NCBI RefSeq assembly: GCF_036227265.1
Contig: NZ_CP109446.1
Location: 2,679,501 to 2,743,500, forward strand
Direction: 5' to 3'
Length of the DNA: 64,000 bases
Source of the DNA: Streptomyces sp. NBC_01476
Lineage (GTDB): Bacteria > Actinomycetota > Actinomycetes > Streptomycetales > Streptomycetaceae
Numbering within the stretch: position 1 is the stretch's first letter; every line of letters starts with the position of its first letter. The notes under the pieces are model-generated. The model was not told the origin of the DNA and ran no database searches. It saw only the letters and a list, made by a program, of their open reading frames with translations. This document shows, one piece after another, positions 16,633-25,708 of the stretch. A program made the translations under genes and the position numbers.

Positions 16633-19600
16633 GTGGCCGGTTTTGTACTGTTGCGCGTGCGCGCGCACCGGTTGCTCCTGTCCGCCGCCCTGCTCACCGT
16701 CGTCCTGACCACCTGCGTGCTGGCCACCTTCACCACCTTCACCGGTGCCATCGGTGACGCGGCACTGCGCCGGACCCTCCAGCACCAGGCCGCCGCACAG
16801 TCCACCATCGAGGTGCAGGCGAGCGTCCAGGGCACCGACCCCGGCCCCCTCGACACCGCGGTACGCGCCCGGCTGCGCGGGGCGTTCGCCGGACTGCCGG
16901 CGACGGTGGACGCCAGCACCCGCTCCGGCCCGTTCGGCCTCCCCTTCGCGCTGCGCCCGCCGGGCTCCCCGAAGAGCACCGACCCGGATCTGACCCTGCT
17001 GGCCACCTTCGACCGCGCGCGGATGACGCTGGTGTCGGGCAGCTGGCCGCAGGCTGCCGCCAAGTCCGCCGCCGACGTGCAGGTAGCGGTGCCCCAGGCG
17101 GTGGCGACCGCGCTCAAGACCGGCCCCGGCCGGGCGGTCACGCTCGCCGACCGGCTGGGCGGGCGACCGCTGCGGATCCGGATCACCGGCGTCTACCGCC
17201 CGGCCGACGCCACCTCCCCTTACTGGCAGCTGGACACGCTCGACGGCCGCGGCATCCACACCCTGGCCTTCACCACCTACGGGCCGATGCTGGTCGCCGA
17301 CGGCACCTTCGGCTCCGGCCGGGTGGCCGCCGACAATGTCGCCTGGCAGGCGTCCGGCGACTTCCGTACCGCCACCACCGGCTCGATGGACCGCCTGGAG
17401 AACGACGTACGGCAGACCGTGGCGGCCTTCAAGGACGACCCCGCCACCACGGCCGCCCAGGCGTCCAGCGGGCTGCCCGATCTGCTCGACGCGCTGCGCC
17501 GCAGCCTGCTGGTGACCCGCTCCACGCTGCTGATCGGCGCCCTGCAACTGGTCATCCTGGCCGCCTTCGCCCTGCTGCTGGTCGCCCAGCTCCTCGCCGA
17601 GGAGCGGGCCGGCGAGACCGCGCTGCTGCGGGCCCGCGGCGGCTCCCGGGAGCGGGTGGCGTGGCTGGCCGCCGGCGAGGCGCTGCTGCTCGCGCTGCCG
17701 GCAGTGATCGCCGCCCCGCTGCTGGCCGGACCGGTCATGCGGCTGCTGGGCGGGACCGGCGCGATGGCCAGGACCGGCACCTCGCTCGGCGACGGCGACC
17801 CGGGGGCGGCCTGGCTGGTCTCCGGGATCGTCGCGCTGGCCTGCGCGCTCGCGGTCATCGCGCCCGCACTGCGCGGCACCGGGTCGCACACCGCGCTGCG
17901 CGCCTCCCGCGCCCGGCGCGGCGCGCTGCCCGGCACCGTCCAGGCGGGCGCGGACGTCGGCCTGCTGGTGGTCGCCGGGGTCGCCTTCTGGCAGCTGCAT
18001 CGGCGGTCGTCCGGCAGCGGCACGCTGAGCGTGACCACCGGCGGCGGCCTCGGCGTGGACCCGGTGCTGGTGGCGGCGCCTGCGCTGTGCCTGCTCGCCG
18101 GCACCGTGCTGGTGCTGCGGCTGCTGCCGCTGGCCGCGAAGCTCGGCGAGCGGCGTGCCGCGCGGGGCAGCGGCCTGGCCCTGGCGCTGGCCGGCTGGCA
18201 GCTCGCCCGCCGCCCCCGGCGCGGTGCGGGCGCCGTCCTGCTGCTGGTGCTGGCCGTGGCGATGGGCATCTTCGCGATCGGGCAGGGCGCCAGCTGGGAC
18301 CGCTCGCAGCGCGACCAGGCGCGGTACGCGGTCGGCTCCGACATCCGGGTCACCGGGATGACCACGCCGCCGTTCGGGCAGGCCGGCATCTACGCGTCGG
18401 TGCCCGGCATCACCGAGGCGGCCCCCGCGGCCCGCGAGCCGCTCCAGTTGAGCCAGGAACGGCAGGCGACCGCCCTGATCATCGACACCCGGAAGGCGGG
18501 CGAGGCGATGCGGGTCCGCCCGGACCTGACCGGGGGGCGGCCGATCGCGGAGCTGCTGGCGCCGCTGCGGACGGAAGGGGGGACGGTGCCGCGGGCGGCC
18601 GCCGCCCCGGCGGGGGCGGGATCGTCGGACGGGGCGGACGGGGCGGACGGGGCAGCCGGATCAGCGGGCACGAGCGGGTCGGAGCGCACGGGCGGGTCGG
18701 ACGGGTCGGGGGGCACGAGCGGGTCGGGGAGCACGGACGGGTCGGGGAGCTCGGGTCCGCCGGCCGGGTCCGCCGGCGCGGCCTCCCCGTACGGCTTCCC
18801 GCTCCCCGGCGACGCCCGCAAGGTCACCTTCACCGCCGCGCTCCGGGCCACCGGGGCGAACGGCCGGCCGGCCGGCGGCGGCGCGCCCGACACACTGACC
18901 GCGACCGTCCTGGACGCCGAGGGCGTGCCGTACGACCTCGCCGTCGGCGACCTGCCCCCGGACGGCGCCCCGCACCATGTCGTGCTCGACCTCACCTCCC
19001 AGGTCGGCACCGCGGGCGGCGCACCCGCAGGACCCCTGCGGCTGATCCGGCTCAGCGCGACCTACACGCTGCCGGAGACGAGTACCGCTCACCGGCTGAC
19101 CGTCTCCTCCGCCCAGGTGACCGACGCGGACGGCTCGGTGCGGCCACTGCCCACCGCCACCGGCCAGTGGGCCCCCCGGATCAGCTTCGACGACAGCAGC
19201 TATGCGGGCCTGCCCGACCTCAAGGCCCCCGCACTGGCCGGCTCACGGGCCGGCGGTTCCTCGCTCTGGGGCGTCGACTACACCACCGGTGGCCTGAAGC
19301 TGGACCGGCCCACCTTGCAGCAGCCGCCGAACGTGACCGTCCAACTGGACGCCGTGGCCCCGGAACCGCCGAAACTGCGGGGCATCGCCACCGACTCGTT
19401 CCTCAAGGCCAACGGCGCGAAGCCGGGCGACACCGTGCAGGTGCAGCTCAGCGGGATCACCCTCCCGGTGCACATCACGGCGGCCGTGCGCGGCATCCCC
19501 GGCACCGGTGACAATCTCGTCGGCGGGGCCTCGGACGTCTTCTCCGGTGCCGACGCCTCCGACGCGGCGACCGAGTCCGCGGACGACTCCACCGGCAAGG

Positions 19601-20235
19601 ACGCGGGCGCCGTCCTGCTCGACCTGCGCGCGGTGAACCGGCAGCTGCAGGCGCGGGACGCCCAGCCCGTCGCACCCACCGAGTGGTGGGTGTCCACCGC
19701 CCCCGGCGCCTCCGCCCGGGTGGCGAGCGCCCTGCGCGCCCGTACCGATGTCGACACCCTGCTGGTGGCGGACGAGATCACCGGTGAACTGCGGGCCGAC
19801 CCGCTGGGCGCGGGCCCGCAGTCGGCGCTGCCCGCGGCGGTCGTGGCGGCGGCGGTGCTGGCCGCGGTCGGGTTCGCGGTCTCGTCAGCGGGCGCGATCA
19901 GGGAACGCAACCCCGAGTTCGCGGTGCTGCGCGCACTGGGCGCCCCCCGCCGCAAACTCGCCCGGGTGGTGGCCGCCGAGCAGGGCCTGCTGGTGCTGAT
20001 CTCGCTGGTCGTCGGGGTGGTGCTGGGCGAACTGCTGACCCGGCTGGTGACCCCGCTGATCGTCCTGACCACGCAGGCGTCCCGGCCGGTGCCTGCCCTG
20101 CTGATCGAGCTGCCGGCCGGCCGGACGGTGGAACTGCTGGCGCTGGTGCTGGTGGTGCCGCTCCTGGTGGTACTGGCCACGGCGGTGCGCCGCGGCGATC
20201 CCGCGTCGGCGCTGCGGCGGCAGGGGGAGGACTGA
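16633..20235 (+). CDS. FtsX/MacB-type ABC transporter permease with Gly/Ser-rich insert
   Basis: 1200-residue integral membrane protein with two FtsX-like permease halves. An N-terminal helix (about residues 12-35) is followed by a large extracellular domain, then three helices near 290-410 with the typical LLVAQLLAEERAGETALLRARGGSRE motif region. Further helices lie near 440-560, a second large extracellular domain spans about 570-1050, and the final helices near 1080-1190 carry RERNPEFAVLRALGAPRRKL. GTG 16633 follows GACGGGGGAGC. Residues about 657-714 are a Gly/Ser/Asp-rich low-complexity insert encoded by G+C-rich tandem repeats. First gene of a three-gene exporter operon. Such systems export lipids, peptides or antibiotics or act mechanically; the substrate is unknown. 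Confidence 0.85.
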   Translation: MAGFVLLRVRAHRLLLSAALLTVVLTTCVLATFTTFTGAIGDAALRRTLQHQAAAQSTIEVQASVQGTDPGPLDTAVRARLRGAFAGLPATVDASTRSGPFGLPFALRPPGSPKSTDPDLTLLATFDRARMTLVSGSWPQAAAKSAADVQVAVPQAVATALKTGPGRAVTLADRLGGRPLRIRITGVYRPADATSPYWQLDTLDGRGIHTLAFTTYGPMLVADGTFGSGRVAADNVAWQASGDFRTATTGSMDRLENDVRQTVAAFKDDPATTAAQASSGLPDLLDALRRSLLVTRSTLLIGALQLVILAAFALLLVAQLLAEERAGETALLRARGGSRERVAWLAAGEALLLALPAVIAAPLLAGPVMRLLGGTGAMARTGTSLGDGDPGAAWLVSGIVALACALAVIAPALRGTGSHTALRASRARRGALPGTVQAGADVGLLVVAGVAFWQLHRRSSGSGTLSVTTGGGLGVDPVLVAAPALCLLAGTVLVLRLLPLAAKLGERRAARGSGLALALAGWQLARRPRRGAGAVLLLVLAVAMGIFAIGQGASWDRSQRDQARYAVGSDIRVTGMTTPPFGQAGIYASVPGITEAAPAAREPLQLSQERQATALIIDTRKAGEAMRVRPDLTGGRPIAELLAPLRTEGGTVPRAAAAPAGAGSSDGADGADGAAGSAGTSGSERTGGSDGSGGTSGSGSTDGSGSSGPPAGSAGAASPYGFPLPGDARKVTFTAALRATGANGRPAGGGAPDTLTATVLDAEGVPYDLAVGDLPPDGAPHHVVLDLTSQVGTAGGAPAGPLRLIRLSATYTLPETSTAHRLTVSSAQVTDADGSVRPLPTATGQWAPRISFDDSSYAGLPDLKAPALAGSRAGGSSLWGVDYTTGGLKLDRPTLQQPPNVTVQLDAVAPEPPKLRGIATDSFLKANGAKPGDTVQVQLSGITLPVHITAAVRGIPGTGDNLVGGASDVFSGADASDAATESADDSTGKDAGAVLLDLRAVNRQLQARDAQPVAPTEWWVSTAPGASARVASALRARTDVDTLLVADEITGELRADPLGAGPQSALPAAVVAAAVLAAVGFAVSSAGAIRERNPEFAVLRALGAPRRKLARVVAAEQGLLVLISLVVGVVLGELLTRLVTPLIVLTTQASRPVPALLIELPAGRTVELLALVLVVPLLVVLATAVRRGDPASALRRQGED
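18627..18765 (+). repeat. In-frame G+C-rich tandem repeats encoding a Gly/Ser linker
   Basis: Three exact copies of GGACGGGGC (18627-18653) are followed by imperfect copies of CACGAGCGGGTCGG and GACGGGTCGGGG to about 18765. The frame stays open, giving a flexible Gly/Ser/Asp-rich segment in an extracellular part of the permease. Confidence 0.7.
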
Positions 20236-20236
20236 G

Positions 20237-23026
20237 ATGACAGCGAGTCAGGAGCACCCCACCGGCCTGAACTGGGTGCGGGTACGGCTGCGGACCGCGC
20301 CCGGCCCGGCCGCCGCGCTCTTCGTCCTGGTCCTGGTCACGGCCTTCCTCGCCGCCGCCCTGCCGCGGTCGGTCGACCGCTACCAGGACAGCGCGCTGCG
20401 CACGTCCCTGGCCGGCGCCTCGCCCCTCGCCCGCGGTCTGGACCTCACCGACTCCTACGACCCCACCCTCTCCGCCGGCCAGGACCCGGTGGCCCCCGGC
20501 GCTGTGGACGCCGTGGAGAAGGCGTTCCAGCGCATGGTCCGCCCGCCGGTCCGGCTGCTCCGGAACAGCGCCGTGTACGGAGTGCGGACCGGCGCCGAGT
20601 CCGACGTCACCGACCAGGCGCTCCCCCGGTTCTCCTCGCACGACCCCGGCGCTTCCCTCGTCGCCCAAGCCGGGCTGGACGCGCACGTGAAGCTGGTCAG
20701 CGGGAAGATGCCGGGCCCGCTGGACGTCCCGGACTCCGGTGCACGGCCGCTGAACGTGGACGCGGCCATCACCGAGCAGACCGCGAAAACGCTGCGCCTG
20801 ACGGTCGGGCGGCAGGTCCACCTGGTCAAGCAGGGCACCAGGACTCCGCTGACCGTCACCGTCACCGGCATCGTCGCCCCGCTCGACCCGGCGTCGCTCT
20901 ACTGGCACATGGACGACGACCTGCTCCGCCCGCAGAAGACCGCGCCGACTCCCCCGCTCGGTGAGGAACCCAAGTTCTACTGGCACTTCACCCTGCTGGT
21001 GAACCGCACCGCCGCCGACGCCTTCCCGCTGCTGGGTTCCGGCGCGTCCCTCTACTGGCACCACCCGCTGGACGCCTCGAAGCTCACCGCGCACGACGTC
21101 CCCGCCCTGCAACGCGAACTGGCCTCCTTCGACAGCGGCGCCCAGGCCGCCGCGCTGCAGGCGAGCACCCACTCGCAGGTGCACTCCACCGGGAGCATCG
21201 CCACCGTCCTGGCGGCCTTCACCGCGGAACGCGACGCGGTCAATCCGCTGGTGCTGATCGCGGAAGTGGGCGCCGCCACCACCGCCCTCGCGGTGCTGCT
21301 GATGGCCGGCGGACTCGCCGCCGAGCGCCGGCGCGACGAGATCGCCCTGCTGCGTTCCCGCGGCGGTTCGCTGCGCGGCATCCTGCGCCGGCTGGCCGGG
21401 GAGACCACGGCCGTCGCGCTGCCGGCCGGGGTGATCGGTACGGCGCTGGCGCTGCTGGTGCTGCCGACCGACCGGTGGTCGCAGGCGGTGCTGCTGGGCG
21501 CGGTGGTGACCGTGGTCGCGCTGCTGACCCTGCCGCTGCGCGCCGCCTGGTCGGTCCGCCGCCCGCGCCCGGCCACGCGGGAGGACCTGACCGCGGCCCG
21601 GCCGTCGCGGCGGCGGCTGGTGGTGGAGCTGACGCTGACCGTGCTGATGGCCGGCGCGGTGGTGGCGCTGCGGCAGCGCGGCACCAGCGGCGGCACCGAC
21701 CCGTTCCTGGCCGCCGCGCCGGTGCTGGTCGCGGTGGCCGCGGCGGTGGTGCTGCTGCGGGTCTATCCGCTGCCGCTGCGGCTGCTGGCCCGCCCCGCGG
21801 CCCGGCTGTCCGGCGCGGTCACCCACCTGGGCCTTGCCAGGGCCGGCCGCTCCCCCGCCACCGGGCAACTGCCGCTGCTGGCGCTGCTGGTGGCGCTGAC
21901 CCTGGCGTCCTTCGGCGGCTCGGTGCTCAGCGGCATCGACCACGGCCGGGACCGGGCGGCCACCGCGACGGTCGGCGCGGACCTGCGGATCGACGCCCTC
22001 CACACCCTCGCCCCGCAACTGCCCGGCGAACTGAGCAAAGTGCCCGGGATCGGCCGGATGGTCACCGCCCGCATCGAACCGGACAGCCCCGACGCGGTCT
22101 TCACCGAACCGTACTCGCTGGTGGTCGTCGACCCGGTGGCGTACGCGGGCCTCACCCGGGCGATCGGGCTGCCCGCCTTCCCCGCCTCGGCGTTCGCCGG
22201 CTACGACGGTCGCGGGCCGCTGCCGGCGGTGCTCTCGCCCCGCCTGGCCACCGCGATCGGCGACAGCACCGACCGGATCAACACCGGCGTGGGCATCGCC
22301 GAGGTCCGCAGGGCCGGTGTGCTCTCCTTCACCCCGGCCACCCCCGGCGGCGAGTTCGTGATCATCTCCTCGGCGCAACTGGCCGCGCAGCACAAGGGCC
22401 TGGTCGGCTACGACCTGTTCACCCGGCCCACCACGCTGCTCGCGATGGCCGCGCCGGGCAGGACGATCGACGCCAAGGCGCTGCGGGACGTCGTCCGGAA
22501 CACCACGGCTTCGGCGACGGCGCTGCTCCGTACCGACCAGCGGGCCGCGATGAACGACAGCCCGCTCCAGCACGGCGCCCGCTCCCTCTACCTGGCCTCG
22601 GTCGCGGTCGGCGGGGCCTACAGCGCGCTGGCGCTGCTGCTCTCGCTGCTGCAGGCGGCGCCCCAGCGGGCAACCTTGCTGGCACGGCTGCGGACCATGG
22701 GCATGAACCGGCGCCAGGCACGGCGGCTGGTGCTGCTGGAGATGCTGCCGCAGGTCCTGCTGGCGGCGATCGGCGGCGTCCTGGTCGGGCTCGCGGTGAT
22801 CCCGCTGCTGGGCCCCGGCGTGGATCTGAAGGCGCTGACCTTCGGCAACGGGCCGCAGAGCCTGGCACCGGTGGACTTCGGTCTCGGTCTGCGGGCCGAC
22901 CCCCTGTCCCTTGCCCTGCCGTCGGCCGGGCTGCTCATACTGGCGGGAGCGGTGCTGGTGGCCCAGGTCTGGGTGAGCGGGCGGCGGCGTGAGAGTACCG
23001 AACTGAGAGCGGGGGACCGGGCATGA
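20237..23026 (+). CDS. FtsX-type ABC transporter permease, second subunit
   Basis: 929-residue membrane protein paralogous in layout to the gene before it: N-terminal helix near 20-40, a large extracellular domain, three helices around 345-440 with MAGGLAAERRRDEIALLRSRGGSLRG, helices near 475-570, a second extracellular domain, and the final FtsX domain with SLLQAAPQRATLLARLRTMGMNRRQ. The ATG follows the previous stop by one base, and its stop overlaps the ATPase start (ATGA), so the three subunits are translated together. It presumably pairs with the 1200-residue permease as a heterodimer. Confidence 0.85.
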   Translation: MTASQEHPTGLNWVRVRLRTAPGPAAALFVLVLVTAFLAAALPRSVDRYQDSALRTSLAGASPLARGLDLTDSYDPTLSAGQDPVAPGAVDAVEKAFQRMVRPPVRLLRNSAVYGVRTGAESDVTDQALPRFSSHDPGASLVAQAGLDAHVKLVSGKMPGPLDVPDSGARPLNVDAAITEQTAKTLRLTVGRQVHLVKQGTRTPLTVTVTGIVAPLDPASLYWHMDDDLLRPQKTAPTPPLGEEPKFYWHFTLLVNRTAADAFPLLGSGASLYWHHPLDASKLTAHDVPALQRELASFDSGAQAAALQASTHSQVHSTGSIATVLAAFTAERDAVNPLVLIAEVGAATTALAVLLMAGGLAAERRRDEIALLRSRGGSLRGILRRLAGETTAVALPAGVIGTALALLVLPTDRWSQAVLLGAVVTVVALLTLPLRAAWSVRRPRPATREDLTAARPSRRRLVVELTLTVLMAGAVVALRQRGTSGGTDPFLAAAPVLVAVAAAVVLLRVYPLPLRLLARPAARLSGAVTHLGLARAGRSPATGQLPLLALLVALTLASFGGSVLSGIDHGRDRAATATVGADLRIDALHTLAPQLPGELSKVPGIGRMVTARIEPDSPDAVFTEPYSLVVVDPVAYAGLTRAIGLPAFPASAFAGYDGRGPLPAVLSPRLATAIGDSTDRINTGVGIAEVRRAGVLSFTPATPGGEFVIISSAQLAAQHKGLVGYDLFTRPTTLLAMAAPGRTIDAKALRDVVRNTTASATALLRTDQRAAMNDSPLQHGARSLYLASVAVGGAYSALALLLSLLQAAPQRATLLARLRTMGMNRRQARRLVLLEMLPQVLLAAIGGVLVGLAVIPLLGPGVDLKALTFGNGPQSLAPVDFGLGLRADPLSLALPSAGLLILAGAVLVAQVWVSGRRRESTELRAGDRA

Positions 23027-24132
23027 GCGCTGGGACGACGTCGGAGACAGCAGGGACCGGTTCCGGGGGTGCGGTGCCGCCGCCCAGCCTCGCCGATCTG
23101 GAGCGGCAGGCGGCGCAGCGCCGGGCGGAGGGAGCCTCGTACGGCACCGACGCGCTGATCAGCTGCGACCGCCTGGTGCGGATCTTCACCGCCGACGGCG
23201 TGGAGGTGCAAGCGCTCCAGGGCCTGGACCTGCTGGTCGGGCCGGGTGAGCTGATGGCACTGGTCGGGGCGTCCGGCAGCGGCAAGTCCACCCTGCTGAA
23301 CATCCTGGCCGGCCTGGACGTCCCCACCGCGGGCGCGGCCTCGGTCGGCGGCTACGACCTGCTGAACATGGACGCCAAGTCCCGCCTGCGCTACCGCCGG
23401 GAGGTCGTCGGCTTCGTCTGGCAGCAGACCGCCCGCAATCTGCTGCCGTATCTGACCGCCGCGCAGAACGTCGTCCTGCCGATGCAGCTCGCCGGGTCGG
23501 GCGGCGGGGCGGGGCCGGGCGACGGGTCCGGAGCGGGGGGCGGGGCCGGGGCGGGGAGTGGGGCCGGAGCGCGGGGTGGGGCCGGGGCGCGGGGTGGGCT
23601 GCGCGCCAAGCGGCAGCGTGCGGCCCGCGCCACCGAACTCCTCGACATGCTCGGCGTGGGCTACTGCCGCGACCGCCTGCCCGGGCAGATGTCCGGCGGT
23701 GAGCAGCAGCGCACCGCCATCGCGGTGGCCCTGGCCAACAACCCGGCGGTGATCCTCGCCGACGAACCCACCGGCGAACTGGACTCCGCCACCGGAGAGC
23801 AGGTCTTCGCGTCTTTCCGCACCGCCAACGAGGAGCTGGGCACCACCGTCGTGGTGGTCACCCACGACCACGCGGTCGCCAACGCCGTCCGGCGCACGGT
23901 GGCCATCCGCGACGGCCGCACCTCCTCCGAGGTGGTCCGCCGCACCGAGATCGACGAGCACGGGCAGGAGTCGGTGGTGGCCCGCGAGTACGCCACCGTC
24001 GACCGGGCCGGCCGGCTCCAGCTGCCCCGCGACTACACCGAAGCGCTGGAGATACGGTCCCGGGTGCTGCTGGAGCTGGAGCCGGACCACATCGGGGTCT
24101 GGCCGGACACGCAGCGGGAGCCGGACGCGTAG
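23023..24132 (+). CDS. ABC transporter ATPase (MacB/LolD type) with Gly-rich insert
   Basis: 369-residue ATPase driving the two permeases before it. Walker A GASGSGKST, Q-loop VGFVWQQTARN, signature MSGGEQQRTAIAVALA, Walker B VILADEPTGELD and the switch His in VVVVTHDHA are all present. An N-terminal extension of about 45 residues precedes the domain, and a C-terminal tail of about 60 residues follows it. Residues about 160-193 are a Gly/Ala/Ser-rich expansion in the helical subdomain, between the Q-loop and the signature motif, where most relatives have only a few residues. The product is cytoplasmic and membrane-associated. Confidence 0.92.
   Translation: MSAGTTSETAGTGSGGAVPPPSLADLERQAAQRRAEGASYGTDALISCDRLVRIFTADGVEVQALQGLDLLVGPGELMALVGASGSGKSTLLNILAGLDVPTAGAASVGGYDLLNMDAKSRLRYRREVVGFVWQQTARNLLPYLTAAQNVVLPMQLAGSGGGAGPGDGSGAGGGAGAGSGAGARGGAGARGGLRAKRQRAARATELLDMLGVGYCRDRLPGQMSGGEQQRTAIAVALANNPAVILADEPTGELDSATGEQVFASFRTANEELGTTVVVVTHDHAVANAVRRTVAIRDGRTSSEVVRRTEIDEHGQESVVAREYATVDRAGRLQLPRDYTEALEIRSRVLLELEPDHIGVWPDTQREPDA
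23500..23598 (+). repeat. Tandem G+C-rich repeats inside the ABC ATPase gene
   Basis: About 100 bases of GGGGC-rich imperfect repeats, clearest as two near-identical copies of GGGGCCGGAGCGCGGGGTG at about 23560-23598. They are in frame and encode a GSGAGGGAG-type linker. Confidence 0.65.
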
Positions 24133-24201
24133 GGGTCCACTGCGGGGTTCCGGGGCGGGCGGGCTTCTGGCGTACGGGCCCGGGCGGATCGGCGGGCGGG
24201 A

Positions 24202-25152
24202 TCAGCGCGCGGGCGTGTCCAGCGTGTCCAGGGAGACCTGCCAGAGCCGGGCCGCGGCGTCGGGGTCCAGGGCGTACGGGGTGACCCCGCCGCGGGCCTC
24301 CGGGTCGTACGGCAGCGCCTCGTTGACGTCCTCGAAGTACCGCCCGCCCACCCCTTCGAGCGCGGGCCACGTCGCGGCCAGCACGGAGGTCGCGGCACCC
24401 TGCTGCGGCGTCTTGAAGACGTAGGCGCCGCTGCTGACCAACTGGTCCAGTTCCTCCTTCGGCAGGTGCCGCGAGAGGTTGGTGTCCAGGACCGCGCCGG
24501 GGTGCACCGCGTTGACGGTGATGCCGTCCGCGGCCCAGCGGCGGTTCGCCTCCACCGCGAAAAGCGCGTTCGCGGTCTTCGCCTGGCCGTAGGCGACGGC
24601 CGCGTCATAGGGGCGGTGACGGAAGTGGATGTCGTCGAAGTCCACACCGGCCCGCTGGTGACCGGACGAGGAGAGGCTGACCACCCTGGCCTTGCCGGCC
24701 GCGGCCAGCGCGTCGTGCAGCCCAGTGGTGAGCGCGAAGTGCCCGAGGTGGTTGGTGGCGAACTGCAGCTCCCAGCCCTCGGGGGTGCGCAGCTCGGGCG
24801 TCATCATCACGCCGGCGTTGTTGATCAGGATGTCCAGCGGGCCGTCCCAGGCGGCGACGAAGCCGGCCACGGACTTCTGGTCGGCGAGGTCGAGCCGCGC
24901 GACATGGATCCCCTGGTTGCCGGTGGTCGCGGTGATGTCCCTGGCGACACGTTCGCCGGCCCCGGTGTCCCGTACGGCGAGTGTCACCTCGGCGCCGGCC
25001 GAAGCCAGCGCCCGGGCGGTCTCGACACCGATCCCGGACGCCCCGCCGGTCACGATCGCCCGGCGCCCGGTGAGGTCGATACCGTCGATCACCTCGGCGG
25101 CGGTGGACTCGGCGGTGAAGGGAGTGGTGAAACGGGTCTGCTGCTCGGTCAT
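24202..25152 (-). CDS. Short-chain dehydrogenase/reductase (retinol-dehydrogenase-like)
   Basis: 316-residue classical-type SDR. The cofactor motif TGGASGIG is near residue 35-42, NNAGV near 112, catalytic Ser in SLSSSGHQ, and YGQAKTAN supplies the Tyr-x-x-x-Lys pair. The absence of an acidic residue and the Arg in LAVRDTG after strand 2 favour NADP(H). The C-terminal extension (ALDPDAAARLWQVS) resembles the WW-oxidoreductase/retinol-dehydrogenase subgroup. Monocistronic and convergent with the ABC operon; the substrate is unknown. Confidence 0.85.
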   Translation of the reverse strand: MTEQQTRFTTPFTAESTAAEVIDGIDLTGRRAIVTGGASGIGVETARALASAGAEVTLAVRDTGAGERVARDITATTGNQGIHVARLDLADQKSVAGFVAAWDGPLDILINNAGVMMTPELRTPEGWELQFATNHLGHFALTTGLHDALAAAGKARVVSLSSSGHQRAGVDFDDIHFRHRPYDAAVAYGQAKTANALFAVEANRRWAADGITVNAVHPGAVLDTNLSRHLPKEELDQLVSSGAYVFKTPQQGAATSVLAATWPALEGVGGRYFEDVNEALPYDPEARGGVTPYALDPDAAARLWQVSLDTLDTPAR

Positions 25153-25708
25153 GGCGCGGCCTCTCCACAGTGCGGGAATCTTCCGGTTACCGATCCCCCC
25201 GGTTCCCGGCCTCCCTTCCAGGCAACCACCCCCACCACCCCCGCCACCCCCCGAAACGGGCCTCCCCCAGCCCGGGGTCTGCGAGTCCCCCTCTCAAACC
25301 AAGAACCCACCCACTGAGCCATCCGAACGGACCCGAAGGCGAACGCGGGGCCGGGCGAACGCCCGCGCGGGCCGGGACAAAAGCCGGGGTCGGCGGTCGG
25401 GCGGGGTGAGCGCTCGGGGCGCCGGTCGGGCGGGGCGGAGTGAGTGCCGGGCGGAACCGGCGCCCGACACCGGGCGGAGACACGGGCAGGACGGACGCCC
25501 AGCGAGGCGAGCGCCCCGGGACGGCGGTCGGGTCGGGCGGGGTGAGCGCTCGGGCGGAACCGGCGCCGGACGCCAAGCGGATGCCCGGGTAGAACGGACG
25601 CCCCGGGACGCCGGCCGGGCGGGACGAGCGCCCGGGTCGGCGGTCGGGCGGGGCGGCACCGCCGGGGTGCGGGGCGGCGGAAGGACGCTCAGGCCGCCGC
25701 GCGGGCGG
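25153..25708. repeat. Gene-free region with degenerate G+C-rich direct repeats
   Basis: No gene can be supported in these 556 bases. The first 40 bases would hold the leader of the SDR gene. From about 25380 the sequence is an imperfect repeat array: GTCGGGCGGGGTGAGCGCTC occurs at about 25397 and 25532, GCGGAACCGGCGCC at about 25451 and 25555, and CGGTCGGGCGGGGCGG at about 25423 and 25641. The repeats are not spaced regularly. Open frames across it encode only Arg/Pro/Gly/Ala-rich low-complexity sequence on both strands. Confidence 0.6.

Noticed and set aside
25187..25659. Open frames in the repeat region on both strands
   Set aside because: Arg/Pro/Ala low-complexity products, no ribosome binding site and no domain.
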